Shown in pieces: positions 18,736-26,587 of a stretch of DNA of 64,000 nucleotides. The stretch is taken from positions 1 through 64,000 of the forward strand of contig NZ_SPKJ01000005.1 in assembly GCF_009866965.1 (NCBI RefSeq). Reading direction: 5' to 3'. How positions within the stretch are numbered: position 1 is the first letter of the stretch; each line of letters starts with the position of its first letter. The notes beneath the pieces are model-generated. The model ran no database searches. It saw only the letters and a list, made by a program, of their open reading frames with translations, and had not been told where the DNA came from. This DNA is from Propylenella binzhouense. GTDB taxonomy: Bacteria > Pseudomonadota > Alphaproteobacteria > Rhizobiales > Afifellaceae. A program made the position numbers and the translations under genes.

Positions 18736-18790
18736 GGGCGATCGTCGTTACCGATCCGTAAAGCGTCGCGGTTAACGCGACCGATCGCCC
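18736..18790. repeat. Nested inverted repeats upstream of dac and phasin genes
   Basis: The 240-base divergent intergenic region contains a 9-bp inverted repeat, gggcgatcg (18736-18744) and cgatcgccc (18782-18790). Inside it, directly next to the right arm, is a second perfect hairpin, gtcgcg-gttaa-cgcgac (18765-18781). There is no T-run. It could be a protein-binding palindrome for the carboxypeptidase promoter or an RNA structure; function unknown. Confidence 0.4.
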
Positions 18791-18794
18791 GTAA

Positions 18795-18841
18795 TGCTGC
18801 ACTGCAAAAATCTTGCTTGCATTTTTGTGCGGCGCACATAT
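18795..18841 (+). promoter_or_regulatory. Candidate phasin promoter and PhaR-type operator
   Basis: TGC/GCA-rich elements cluster here: TGCTGCACTGCA at 18795-18806, CTTGCTTGCA at 18812-18821, and the palindrome TGTGC-GGC-GCACA at 18826-18838, followed by the A/T-rich CATATAT. PhaR repressors of alphaproteobacterial phasin genes are known to bind TGC-rich repeats, so this is a good operator candidate. A -35-like CTTGCT (18812) and -10-like CACATA (18835) are 17 bases apart. Assignment rests on position and base pattern only. Confidence 0.45.
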
Positions 18842-18909
18842 ATCCGGAGATGTCGGCGGGACTGGGGCTCGCTTTCCATCGCGACGGCACGAGAAGAGGG
18901 ACGCAAACG

Positions 18910-19236
18910 ATGCTCAACGGATTTGACGATTTTCAGAAGGTCGGAAAAGAAGGCATGACCAAGGCGCTCGAGAGCTTCGGCGCCGCGTCGAAGGGCTTTC
19001 AGACGATCGCGGTCGAGGCCGCCGACTATTCGAAGAAGGCCTACGAGGATGGCGCCGGCCATCTGGAGCGCCTTCTCGGCGCGCGCACGCTCGACGGCGC
19101 GTTCGAGGCGCAGTCGGAATACCTGAAGGCCTCCTACGAGGCGGCCGTCGCCCAGGCGACCCGGATGAGCGAGCTCTATCTCGGCGTCGCCAAGGACGTC
19201 ATGAAGCCGTTCGAAGGCTATTTCGCGGCGAAGTGA
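18910..19236 (+). CDS. Phasin family protein
   Basis: This 108-aa helical, Ala-rich protein (MLNGFDDFQKVGKEGMTKAL) follows the phasin pattern: YSKKAYEDGAGHLERLLGA, then SEYLKASYEAAVAQATRMSE, with no Cys or Trp. Phasins coat polyhydroxyalkanoate granules and can act as stress chaperones. The ATG follows AGAGGGA at a good distance. It is monocistronic: a TGC-rich upstream region and a strong downstream terminator. No PHA synthase gene is in this window. Confidence 0.85.
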   Translation: MLNGFDDFQKVGKEGMTKALESFGAASKGFQTIAVEAADYSKKAYEDGAGHLERLLGARTLDGAFEAQSEYLKASYEAAVAQATRMSELYLGVAKDVMKPFEGYFAAK

Positions 19237-19260
19237 AACGCGTCCGCAGCGGTCCTTCTC

Positions 19261-19293
19261 GGGCGCCCGGCTCATCGCCGGGCGCCCTTTTTC
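19261..19293 (+). terminator. Intrinsic terminator of the phasin gene
   Basis: A perfect 10-bp stem (gggcgcccgg 19261-19270 with ccgggcgccc 19278-19287) and 7-base loop is followed by TTTTTCTT. It is 24 bases after the phasin stop and isolates it from clpS. Confidence 0.9.
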
Positions 19294-19342
19294 TTGCCCG
19301 CGCGCCAATTCGAGCCGGGGGGATTCCCCTCGAACCCGAACC

Positions 19343-19371
19343 CTGACATTCTGTGGCGGCGCACCTACATA
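19343..19371 (+). promoter_or_regulatory. Candidate promoter of clpS-clpA
   Basis: A -35-like CTGACA (19343-19348) and -10-like TACATA (19366-19371) are separated by 17 bases and lie about 40 bases upstream of the clpS ATG. This agrees with a housekeeping sigma-70 type promoter. No start site mapping is possible from sequence. Confidence 0.5.
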
Positions 19372-19410
19372 TCGCGGGCATGAGGCGCTTCATCGCGATG
19401 GCGGAGTGGG

Positions 19411-19746
19411 ATGGCAAAGGACGTCCGTAAGGATCAGGACGGAAGGACGGGAAGCGGGACGGCCGTCGTCACCAAGACGCAAACCAAGGCCAAGCGGCCC
19501 AATCTCTATCGCGTTCTCCTGCTCAACGACGACTACACGCCCATGGAGTTCGTCGTGCATGTGCTGATACGGTTCTTTCAGAAGAGCCAGGACGAGGCGA
19601 CGCGGATCATGCTCCACGTCCACAATCACGGCGTCGGCGAGTGCGGCATCTACACCTACGAGATCGCCGAGACCAAAGTGACGCAGGTGATGGATTTCGC
19701 CCGCAAGCATCAGCATCCGCTTCAATGCGTTATGGAAAAGAAATAA
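19411..19746 (+). CDS. clpS: ATP-dependent Clp protease adaptor ClpS
   Basis: This 111-aa adaptor has the N-degron-binding fold: [16 protein letters not shown] carries the conserved Asn-Asp-Asp and Thr-Pro-Met residues of the hydrophobic pocket, and [20 protein letters not shown] follows. ClpS binds N-terminal Leu, Phe, Tyr or Trp and hands substrates to ClpA. The first 35 residues are a flexible Lys-rich tail, as needed for delivery. clpA follows after 18 bases. Confidence 0.97.
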   Translation: MAKDVRKDQDGRTGSGTAVVTKTQTKAKRPNLYRVLLLNDDYTPMEFVVHVLIRFFQKSQDEATRIMLHVHNHGVGECGIYTYEIAETKVTQVMDFARKHQHPLQCVMEKK

Positions 19747-19764
19747 CCCGAGAGGTCAGAGGCC

Positions 19765-22158
19765 GTGCCTTCCTTTTCCCGCTCCCTGGAACTGGCACTC
19801 CACCGCGCGCTCAGCTACGCCAACGAGCGTGACCAGGAATTCGCCACGCTGGAGCATCTTCTCCTCGCCCTCACGGAGGACAAGGACGCAGCCGCCGTCC
19901 TGCGCGCCTGCAACGTGGACCTGGAGCGTCTGAGGACCGACGTCGCCGAATATATCGATTCCGAGCTCGGCAACCTGGTCGTGGAGAACGGCGAGGACGC
20001 CAAGCCGACCGCCGGCTTCCAGCGCGTCATCCAGCGTGCCGTCATCCATGTGCAATCGTCCGGCCGCGAGGAGGTGACCGGCGCCAACGTGCTCGTCGCG
20101 ATATTTGCCGAGCGCGAGAGCCATGCTGCATACTTCCTGCAAGAGCAGGACATGACCCGCTACGATGCGGTAAATTACATCTCGCACGGAATCGCCAAGC
20201 GACCGGGGGCCGAAGAGGCGAGAGCGCCAAGAGGCGCCCGCGAGGAGGGGCAGGAGCCGGAAGAGAGCGAAGGCAACTCGGGCAAGGAGAGTGCCCTGGA
20301 CGCGTGGTGCATCAACCTCAACCAGAAGGCCCGGGCCGGCAAGATCGACCCGCTGATCGGCCGTGAACTCGAGTTGCGGCGGACGATCCAGGTCCTCTGC
20401 CGCCGCTCCAAGAACAACCCGCTCTATGTGGGGGACCCGGGCGTCGGCAAGACCGCGATCGCCGAGGGTCTCGCCAAGAAGATCGTCGAGGGCGATGTGC
20501 CCGACGTGCTGCGCGGCTGCACGATCTTCGCGCTCGACATGGGCGCGCTCCTTGCCGGCACCCGCTACCGCGGCGATTTCGAAGAGCGGCTGAAGCAGGT
20601 GATCAAGGAGATCGAGGCCCACGAGGGCGCGATCATGTTCATCGACGAGATCCACACGGTGATCGGCGCCGGTGCGACCTCGGGCGGGGCCATGGACGCG
20701 TCGAACCTCCTGAAGCCGGCGCTCGCCTCCGGTTCGCTGCGTTGCATCGGCTCGACGACGTACAAGGAGTACCGCCAGTTCTTCGAGAAGGATCGGGCGC
20801 TCGTCCGGCGCTTCCAGAAGATCGACGTGAACGAGCCGTCGATTCCCGACACGGTCGACATCCTGCAGGGGCTGAAGCCCTATTTCGAGGACCACCACAA
20901 GGTCCGCTACACCAACGAGGCGATCCGGACGGCCGTCGAGCTCGCGGCCCGCTACATTCACGACCGCAAGCTGCCGGACAAGGCGATCGACGTGATCGAC
21001 GAGACCGGCGCTTCCCAGAAGCTCCTGCCGGAGAGCCGCCGCAAGAAGACGATCGGCGTGCGGGACATCGAGGCGACCGTGGCGACGATGGCGCGAATCC
21101 CGCCCAAGGCGATGTCGAAGGACGATGCCGAGGTGCTCGCCCATCTCGACCGCAACCTGAAGCGGGTCGTGTTCGGCCAGGACAAGGCGATCGAGGCGCT
21201 CGCCTCGGCGATCAAGCTGTCGCGTGCGGGCCTCCGGGAGCCGGAGAAGCCGATCGGCAACTACCTGTTCTCCGGCCCGACCGGCGTCGGGAAGACCGAG
21301 GTCGCGCGCCAGCTCGCGAGCCTTCTCGGGGTCCGGCTCCTGCGCTTCGACATGTCGGAGTACATGGAGCGGCACACGGTTTCCCGGCTCATCGGCGCGC
21401 CGCCGGGCTATGTCGGCTTCGACCAGGGCGGTCTGCTGACCGACGGGGTCGACCAGACGCCCCATTGCGTCCTCCTCCTCGACGAGATCGAGAAGGCGCA
21501 TCCGGACCTCTTCAACATCCTCCTGCAGATCATGGATCACGGGAAGCTGACCGACCACAACGGCAAGCAGGTCGACTTCCGCAACGTGGTCCTGATCATG
21601 ACCACCAATGCCGGTGCCGCCGACCTCGCCCGGCCGGCGATCGGCTTCGGCCGCAGCAAGCGGGAAGGGGACGACGAGGAGGCCATCAACCGCCTGTTCT
21701 CGCCCGAGTTCCGCAACCGGCTCGACGCGGTCATTCCGTTCGGCTCGCTGCCGCCGGAAGTGGTGCACGAGGTCGTGCAGAAATTCGTGCTCCAGCTCGA
21801 GGCGCAGCTGGCCGATCGCGGCGTGACCTTCGAGCTCGACCCGGCGGCGATCGCCTATCTGGCGGAACGGGGCTACGACGAGCGGATGGGCGCGCGGCCG
21901 CTCGCCCGTCTCATCCAGGAGGAGATCAAGAAGCCGCTCGCCGAGGAGGTCCTGTTCGGGAAGCTCCAGAAGGGCGGCATCGTGAAGGTGGCCGTGGAGA
22001 CGAAGGCCGACGGCAGCCTCGGCCTGAAGCTCGAGGCGATTCCGGACGAGGGCGCCAAGCCGCGGCCCAGGCCGACCGGCACGGCCAAACGCGGCCCGGA
22101 GGCGCCTCCGTCCTCGCGCGGCGGCGGCTCGGTTCCTCGCGTGCCGCTGAAGGCCTGA
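19765..22158 (+). CDS. clpA: ATP-dependent Clp protease ATP-binding subunit ClpA
   Basis: This 797-aa double-AAA+ unfoldase feeds substrates to ClpP. It has an N-domain (1-145, two Clp_N repeats), D1 with Walker [10 protein letters not shown] and Walker B MFIDEIHT, and D2 with Walker [10 protein letters not shown] and pore loop GYVGFDQGG. There is no ClpB-type middle coiled coil, which separates it from ClpB. The start is GTG at 19765 after GAGGTCAGAGG. The last 35 residues are a Pro/Arg-rich, probably disordered tail. It is co-transcribed with clpS and followed by a terminator. Confidence 0.97.
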   Translation: MPSFSRSLELALHRALSYANERDQEFATLEHLLLALTEDKDAAAVLRACNVDLERLRTDVAEYIDSELGNLVVENGEDAKPTAGFQRVIQRAVIHVQSSGREEVTGANVLVAIFAERESHAAYFLQEQDMTRYDAVNYISHGIAKRPGAEEARAPRGAREEGQEPEESEGNSGKESALDAWCINLNQKARAGKIDPLIGRELELRRTIQVLCRRSKNNPLYVGDPGVGKTAIAEGLAKKIVEGDVPDVLRGCTIFALDMGALLAGTRYRGDFEERLKQVIKEIEAHEGAIMFIDEIHTVIGAGATSGGAMDASNLLKPALASGSLRCIGSTTYKEYRQFFEKDRALVRRFQKIDVNEPSIPDTVDILQGLKPYFEDHHKVRYTNEAIRTAVELAARYIHDRKLPDKAIDVIDETGASQKLLPESRRKKTIGVRDIEATVATMARIPPKAMSKDDAEVLAHLDRNLKRVVFGQDKAIEALASAIKLSRAGLREPEKPIGNYLFSGPTGVGKTEVARQLASLLGVRLLRFDMSEYMERHTVSRLIGAPPGYVGFDQGGLLTDGVDQTPHCVLLLDEIEKAHPDLFNILLQIMDHGKLTDHNGKQVDFRNVVLIMTTNAGAADLARPAIGFGRSKREGDDEEAINRLFSPEFRNRLDAVIPFGSLPPEVVHEVVQKFVLQLEAQLADRGVTFELDPAAIAYLAERGYDERMGARPLARLIQEEIKKPLAEEVLFGKLQKGGIVKVAVETKADGSLGLKLEAIPDEGAKPRPRPTGTAKRGPEAPPSSRGGGSVPRVPLKA

Positions 22159-22176
22159 GCCCGATCCGATCCCCGG

Positions 22177-22216
22177 GGGCCGCGCGGCTGCCATGCTGCG
22201 CGGCCCTTCTTTCTGC
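22177..22216 (+). terminator. Intrinsic terminator after clpA
   Basis: A 9-bp stem (gggccgcgc 22177-22185 with gcgcggccc 22198-22206) with a 12-base loop is followed by TTCTTTCTGCTT. It lies 19 bases after the clpA stop and 27 bases before azlC. Confidence 0.75.
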
Positions 22217-22242
22217 TTCGAGACCGGGCTAGAGGCTGGCGG

Positions 22243-22971
22243 ATGTCCTCCGATCGAAGTGCCGAACTGTCGGCTCGAGGCTGGTTCCTGCGCGGCATGC
22301 GCGTGCTCGGCTCCATCCCGGGCCTGATCCTCATGTCGTCCTTCATCGGCTTCGGAGCCCTCTGCCGCGAATCCGGCCTGACGCTGGCCCAGTCCGTGTT
22401 CATCACGGCGACCATGTGGGCGCTTCCCGGCCAGGTCATCCTGGTCGGCGCCGTGGCGGCCGGGGCGACGCTCCCTGCCGTAGCGCTTGCCGTCACGCTC
22501 TCCTCGATCCGGCTTGCGCCGATGGTCGCCGCCTGGGTGCCGCTGATGGACCGGGAGCGGACGTCGCGGTGGCTGCTCCTCGTCCTTTCCCATTTCGTCG
22601 CGGTGACCTCCTGGGTGGTGGCGCTGCTGCGGATGCCGTACATGCCCGCCGCGGCCCGCCTGCCGTTCTTCGCGGGCATGGGGATCACCCTTACGGTCGC
22701 GAACACGATCGTGACGGCCGTGAGCTACAGCCTCTCGGCGCAGCTCCCGCTGGTCCTGGCGGGCGCGTTGTTCTTCCTCACGCCCGTCTACTTCCTGATC
22801 TCGATGACCGCCGCCTCGAAGCTGGCGGCGGAGCGGATCGCGCTCCTCGCCGGAATGCTGAGCGGCCCGGTCTTCCACTATTACCAGGTGCCGCTCGGCC
22901 TCGTCTGGTCCGGCCTCGTCGCCGGTGCGCTCGGCTTTGCCGCCCACCTCCTCCTGCGGCGGGCCGCATGA
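22243..22971 (+). CDS. azlC: AzlC family branched-chain amino acid exporter, large subunit
   Basis: This 242-aa membrane protein has about 7-8 hydrophobic segments. Family features include GFGALCRESGLTLAQSVFIT and the segment beginning ALPGQVILVGAVAAGATLPA. AzlC with AzlD forms an exporter for branched-chain amino acids and their analogues (LIV-E family). Its stop overlaps the azlD ATG by 4 bases (ATGA), as usual for this two-component carrier. Substrate is inferred from the family. Confidence 0.88.
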   Translation: MSSDRSAELSARGWFLRGMRVLGSIPGLILMSSFIGFGALCRESGLTLAQSVFITATMWALPGQVILVGAVAAGATLPAVALAVTLSSIRLAPMVAAWVPLMDRERTSRWLLLVLSHFVAVTSWVVALLRMPYMPAAARLPFFAGMGITLTVANTIVTAVSYSLSAQLPLVLAGALFFLTPVYFLISMTAASKLAAERIALLAGMLSGPVFHYYQVPLGLVWSGLVAGALGFAAHLLLRRAA

Positions 22972-23318
22972 CGTTCGACGGCGTCGATGCGCCCTGGTGG
23001 CCCTATCTCTTCATCCTCCTCGGCGGCGCGGTCGCGACGGATATCTGGCGCTGGATCGGCGTGCTCGCGGGCTCGCGGCTCTCCCAGGACTCACTGCTCC
23101 TCGTCTGGGTGCGGACGACGGCGACCGGGCTCGTGGCGGGCGTCATCGGCCAATTGCTGCTGTTCCCGTCGGGGGCGCTGGCCGCCGCCCCGATCGGCGT
23201 GCGGATCGCCGCCGCGGCGATCGGATGGACCGCCTTCAGGCTCGCACGGAACTCGATCGTCGCGGGCGTGCTGGTCGGCGAGGCGGTGCTCCTCGGCGGA
23301 TGGCGGCTGCTCTCCTGA
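22968..23318 (+). CDS. azlD: AzlD family branched-chain amino acid exporter, small subunit
   Basis: This 116-aa membrane protein has about four hydrophobic segments (WWPYLFILLGGAVATDIWRW at the start). Size and gene order match AzlD, the small partner of AzlC. Translation is coupled to azlC by ATGA overlap. The call leans strongly on the neighbour, because AzlD sequences are poorly conserved. Confidence 0.8.
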   Translation: MTFDGVDAPWWPYLFILLGGAVATDIWRWIGVLAGSRLSQDSLLLVWVRTTATGLVAGVIGQLLLFPSGALAAAPIGVRIAAAAIGWTAFRLARNSIVAGVLVGEAVLLGGWRLLS

Positions 23319-23420
23319 GGGCGCGCATTCCGCGCCGGCTGATTCGCCGGGCAGCGGAAGTTAAGTCTCCGTCAAGCCGAAACCACTAAATGTCAGGGCG
23401 CCCGAACGGAGGGTGCCCCT

Positions 23421-24815
23421 TTGAATGCTGTTTCCAAGCGGTTCATGAGCCGGGCCGGCCTGTCGCGGCCGAGCCTTCGCTTTGCCCTGCTCTGGGTGAT
23501 CGTGCCCAACCTTCTGTTCGTGCCGCTGTCGTTCTTCGCGGCGCCGATCCGCACGCCCGCGATCCTGATGTTCTTCCTCGTCGGGCTGCTCACGAATGCG
23601 CTCCCGACGTCCGTTGCGGCGATCGCCGTCGGAGCGGCCATCGCCTTCGACGTGCTCTGGTTCATCGGCAGCGCCTACGGGCTTTCGATCACCATGCTGA
23701 CGGAATCGCTCTCCTTCGCATGGCGCGTCAACTTCTATGCCTCTCCGATCTTCCTGGCCGCCTTCGTTGGGCTTCTCGCGGAATTTGCCGCGATCGTCTG
23801 GCTCCGGCAGCGCTGGAGCGCGGATCTGCGGAACGCGCGGCCCTATGTCGCGCTCGCTTTGGTGGCGCTCGTCGCGTTGCTCGATGCGGACGTGAACCTG
23901 CCGCCCACCCGCTCGATCGGCAGCGCCTCGGCCGCGTCGACGCCGCTTCCGGCAACCGAGGTGTCGGGCTTCGCGGACCGCGTCGCCGCGACGCGGAGCG
24001 ACGCCCTGTTCGTCCTCGTCGAGGGTTACGGCGCGCTCAGGGATCCGGCGCTGCGCGGCCGCGTCGAAGCGGCCTTCGCGGATCCGAGGCTCACGGGCCG
24101 CTACGACATCAAGGCGGGCGAAGTGCCCTATCGCGGTTCCACGACAGCGGGCGAGATGCGCGAGCTCTGCGGTCTGTCGGGCGACTATTCGTCCATCCTG
24201 TCGGGCGAGGCCGGTCCCGGTTGCCTGCCGGCGCGGCTCGCGAAGAGCGGGTTCGAGACCATCGGGGTGCACGCCTTCACCGGCACCTTCTTCGAACGGA
24301 CGCAATGGTGGCCGAAGATCGGGCTGCAGCAGAGCGAATTCGCGGAAGAGCTCGTCCGGGATCATCCCGAGCGCGGCTGGCGGGAATGCGGGCCGGTCTT
24401 CACCGGCCTCTGCGACAAGCAGATGGCCGATTACGTCCGCGAGCGCCTGGCCGCCCCCCACGACAAGCCGCGCTTCGTCTACTGGCTGACGCTCAACTCC
24501 CACCTGCCTGTCGTTCCGAGCGCGCAGGGCTCCGAATTCGGCTGCGGGACGCCGGACGATCCGTTCGCGGACGGCCAGACCTGCGCTCTTGCCAATATCT
24601 GGGCGGGCACGTTCCGGGCCCTGGTTGATGCGCTCCTGCGTCTCGACAGGCCGGTCGAGGTGCTCCTCGTGGGCGACCATGCCCCTCCGTCGTGGACCCG
24701 GCGCGGACGGAGCCTCTTCGAGCCCGAAGTGGTCCGCTGGGTCGCGCTGAAGCCCAAGCAGCGCCAGGTCGTCTCGTCGCTCTCCGGCGGCGGCGATCTT
24801 CCCGACCCGCATTGA
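23421..24815 (+). CDS. Sulfatase-fold membrane enzyme (phosphoglycerol/phosphoethanolamine transferase-like)
   Basis: This 464-aa protein uses a TTG start at 23421, 7 bases after GGAGGG (23408-23413). Residues 15-155 hold four to five membrane spans. The rest is a periplasmic alkaline phosphatase/sulfatase-like domain: LFVLVEGYG (metal-ligand Glu), STTAGEMRELCGL (Thr nucleophile position as in LtaS-type enzymes), LTLNSHLP and LLVGDHAPP (metal-ligand Asp-His). It lacks the CxPxR formylglycine motif of true sulfatases. Transfer of a phospho-head group to a periplasmic glycan or lipid is the likely role; substrate unknown. The GT87-type gene follows after 17 bases. Confidence 0.7.
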   Translation: MNAVSKRFMSRAGLSRPSLRFALLWVIVPNLLFVPLSFFAAPIRTPAILMFFLVGLLTNALPTSVAAIAVGAAIAFDVLWFIGSAYGLSITMLTESLSFAWRVNFYASPIFLAAFVGLLAEFAAIVWLRQRWSADLRNARPYVALALVALVALLDADVNLPPTRSIGSASAASTPLPATEVSGFADRVAATRSDALFVLVEGYGALRDPALRGRVEAAFADPRLTGRYDIKAGEVPYRGSTTAGEMRELCGLSGDYSSILSGEAGPGCLPARLAKSGFETIGVHAFTGTFFERTQWWPKIGLQQSEFAEELVRDHPERGWRECGPVFTGLCDKQMADYVRERLAAPHDKPRFVYWLTLNSHLPVVPSAQGSEFGCGTPDDPFADGQTCALANIWAGTFRALVDALLRLDRPVEVLLVGDHAPPSWTRRGRSLFEPEVVRWVALKPKQRQVVSSLSGGGDLPDPH

Positions 24816-24832
24816 CGACGGGTTCGGCCGGC

Positions 24833-26143
24833 ATGCGGCGGCACCGCACCGTTCTCGAAGGGCTGCGGAGCGGCGACTGGATCTCGCCCGCACGGATCCG
24901 CGGCTATTCGATCCTCCTCCTCGCCATGTTCGCCGTCGCGCTCCTGGCGCTCTGGACGACCGGGCACGGTCTCCTCGACGCCTGGGGCCGCCCGATCGGC
25001 ACCGACTTCGCGGATCCCTATTCGGCGGGCCGCATGGCGCTCGATGGGCGTGCGGGGGCGATCCACGACTATTCCACGCATTATGCGGAGCAGCGGATCC
25101 TCTTCGGGGGTGGCGACGATCAGCCCTTCTACGCGTGGTCCTATCCGCCGATCTTCCTGCTCTTCGCGACGCCGTTCGCGCTGCTGCCCTACATGCCGGC
25201 GCTCGTCGCCTGGCTCGCCGCGACCTTCGCGCTCTATTTGGCTGCGATCCGGACGATCCTTCCGCAGCGCCTCGCTTTTCTTGCCGCGAGCGCCTTTCCG
25301 GCCGTCTTCGTGACGGTCAGCCACGGCCACAACGCCTTCCTCACGGCGGGCCTTCTCGGGCTCGGCCTTGCGAAGCTCGAACGCAATCCGTGGCTCGCCG
25401 GGCTGCTTCTCGGCTGCCTCGCCTACAAGCCGCATCTCGGGCTGGTCCTTCCCCTGGTCCTCGCCGCCGGCGGCCACTGGAAGGCATTCTGCGGCGCCGC
25501 CGTCTCGGTGGTCGGCCTCTCCGCGCTGTCCGTCGCCGCGTTCGGGCTCGAACCGTGGTACGCCTTCTTCGCGAGCGGGGACGACACCCGCAGATTCATC
25601 CTGGAAGAACTCTCAACCGGCTGGTTCAAGATCCAGAGCGTCTTCTCCGCCGTGCGCGGTCTCGGCGGCCCGCTCGCGCTCGCCTACGGCGCGCAGGCGC
25701 TCGTCTCCGCCGCGGTCCTCGGCGCGCTCGCCTGGGTGTGGTTCCTCGGCAGCGGCCGGTACGCTAAGGCGGCCGCCTGCACGGGCGCGCTCCTGGTGAC
25801 GCCCTACGTCCTCGATTACGACATGGCGGTGCTCGGGCCGGCGCTTGCCTTCCTCGCCGCCCGCGGGCTGGCGCGCGGCTTCCGGCCCTACGAGAAGAGC
25901 CTGATGCTGGCGGCCTGGGTCGTACCGCTCCTCGCCCGGCCGGTGGCGCAGCATCTCGACCTGCCGATCGGCCTGATCGTCATGGCGGCGCTCTTCGTAT
26001 TCTCCGTCAGGGGAGCGTTGACGGAGGAGGCGGCCCGCGCGGCGGAGCCGCATCGCGTGCGACGGGAAGCGGGCGCGGCGACCGGCAGGGGAGAGGCCGG
26101 GCGCGCGACAGGGCTCAGCCTAGCCCGGCGAGCGCGCCCTTGA
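24833..26143 (+). CDS. GT87 (DUF2029) family membrane glycosyltransferase-like protein
   Basis: This 436-aa polytopic protein has about 10 hydrophobic segments. The pattern DFADPYSAGRMALDGRAG, YAWSYPPIFLLFATPFALLP and GHNAFLTAGLLGLG with CLAYKPHLGL is that of GT-C fold, GT87/DUF2029 polyprenyl-phosphate mannosyl- or arabinosyl-transferases (PimE, AftC). The catalytic Asp would be the D of TDFADPY in the first periplasmic loop. The C-terminal 45 residues are Arg/Ala-rich and soluble. It overlaps the convergent HIT gene by 29 bases. Probably works with the preceding sulfatase-fold enzyme on an envelope glycan (inference). Confidence 0.75.
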   Translation: MRRHRTVLEGLRSGDWISPARIRGYSILLLAMFAVALLALWTTGHGLLDAWGRPIGTDFADPYSAGRMALDGRAGAIHDYSTHYAEQRILFGGGDDQPFYAWSYPPIFLLFATPFALLPYMPALVAWLAATFALYLAAIRTILPQRLAFLAASAFPAVFVTVSHGHNAFLTAGLLGLGLAKLERNPWLAGLLLGCLAYKPHLGLVLPLVLAAGGHWKAFCGAAVSVVGLSALSVAAFGLEPWYAFFASGDDTRRFILEELSTGWFKIQSVFSAVRGLGGPLALAYGAQALVSAAVLGALAWVWFLGSGRYAKAAACTGALLVTPYVLDYDMAVLGPALAFLAARGLARGFRPYEKSLMLAAWVVPLLARPVAQHLDLPIGLIVMAALFVFSVRGALTEEAARAAEPHRVRREAGAATGRGEAGRATGLSLARRARP

Positions 26144-26555
26144 TGCGGTCGGCCTGATCAGCGAGCAGCTCCTGGTCGGCCATCTGGCCCGTATGCGGCT
26201 TCAGGGCGATGCCCTCGAAGCGCGGGATCACGTGGAAATGGGTGTGGAAGATCACCTGGCCGCCGGCCGATTCGTTGAACTGCTGGATCGTGACGCCGTC
26301 GGCATCGAAGGCCTTCTTCACCGCCCGGGCGACCCTCTGGACCGCGAGGACGAGGTTCTCCAGGTCGTGGACGGCGATGTCCAGGACGTTCCGCGACGGC
26401 GCCTTCGGAAGCACGAGGACGTGGCCGTCTCCGCGCGGCATGATGTCCATGATGGCGATCGCGTGCGCGTCCTCGTAGACGCGGTAGGACGGCAGCTCCC
26501 CTCTCAGGATCTTCGCGAAGACGTTCTGATCGTCGTAGGCGGGGCTCGTCGTCAT
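26115..26555 (-). CDS. HIT family nucleotide hydrolase (Hint type)
   Basis: The 146-aa protein has the histidine triad H-T-H-F-H-V (in FHTHFHVIPRF), preceded by GGQVIFHTHF, with the N-terminal FAKILRGELPSYRVYED of HinT proteins. These enzymes hydrolyse nucleoside phosphoramidates and AMP-lysine adducts. It follows the FemAB-like gene by 32 bases on the minus strand, where the intervening sequence supplies GGACGGAAGAGA. The 3' end overlaps the GT87 gene. Confidence 0.93.
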   Translation of the reverse strand: MTTSPAYDDQNVFAKILRGELPSYRVYEDAHAIAIMDIMPRGDGHVLVLPKAPSRNVLDIAVHDLENLVLAVQRVARAVKKAFDADGVTIQQFNESAGGQVIFHTHFHVIPRFEGIALKPHTGQMADQELLADQADRIKGALAGLG

Positions 26556-26587
26556 TCTCTTCCGTCCTCCTGGCGGGCGGCACGCTT

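Noticed and set aside
19756-22947. Minus-strand open frame of over 1000 codons opposite clpA and azlC
   Set aside because: It is the mirror of the ClpA coding frame. In high-GC genomes the strand opposite a gene often lacks stops. It is Arg/His/Asp-rich with no domain signature, while clpA has intact Walker motifs.
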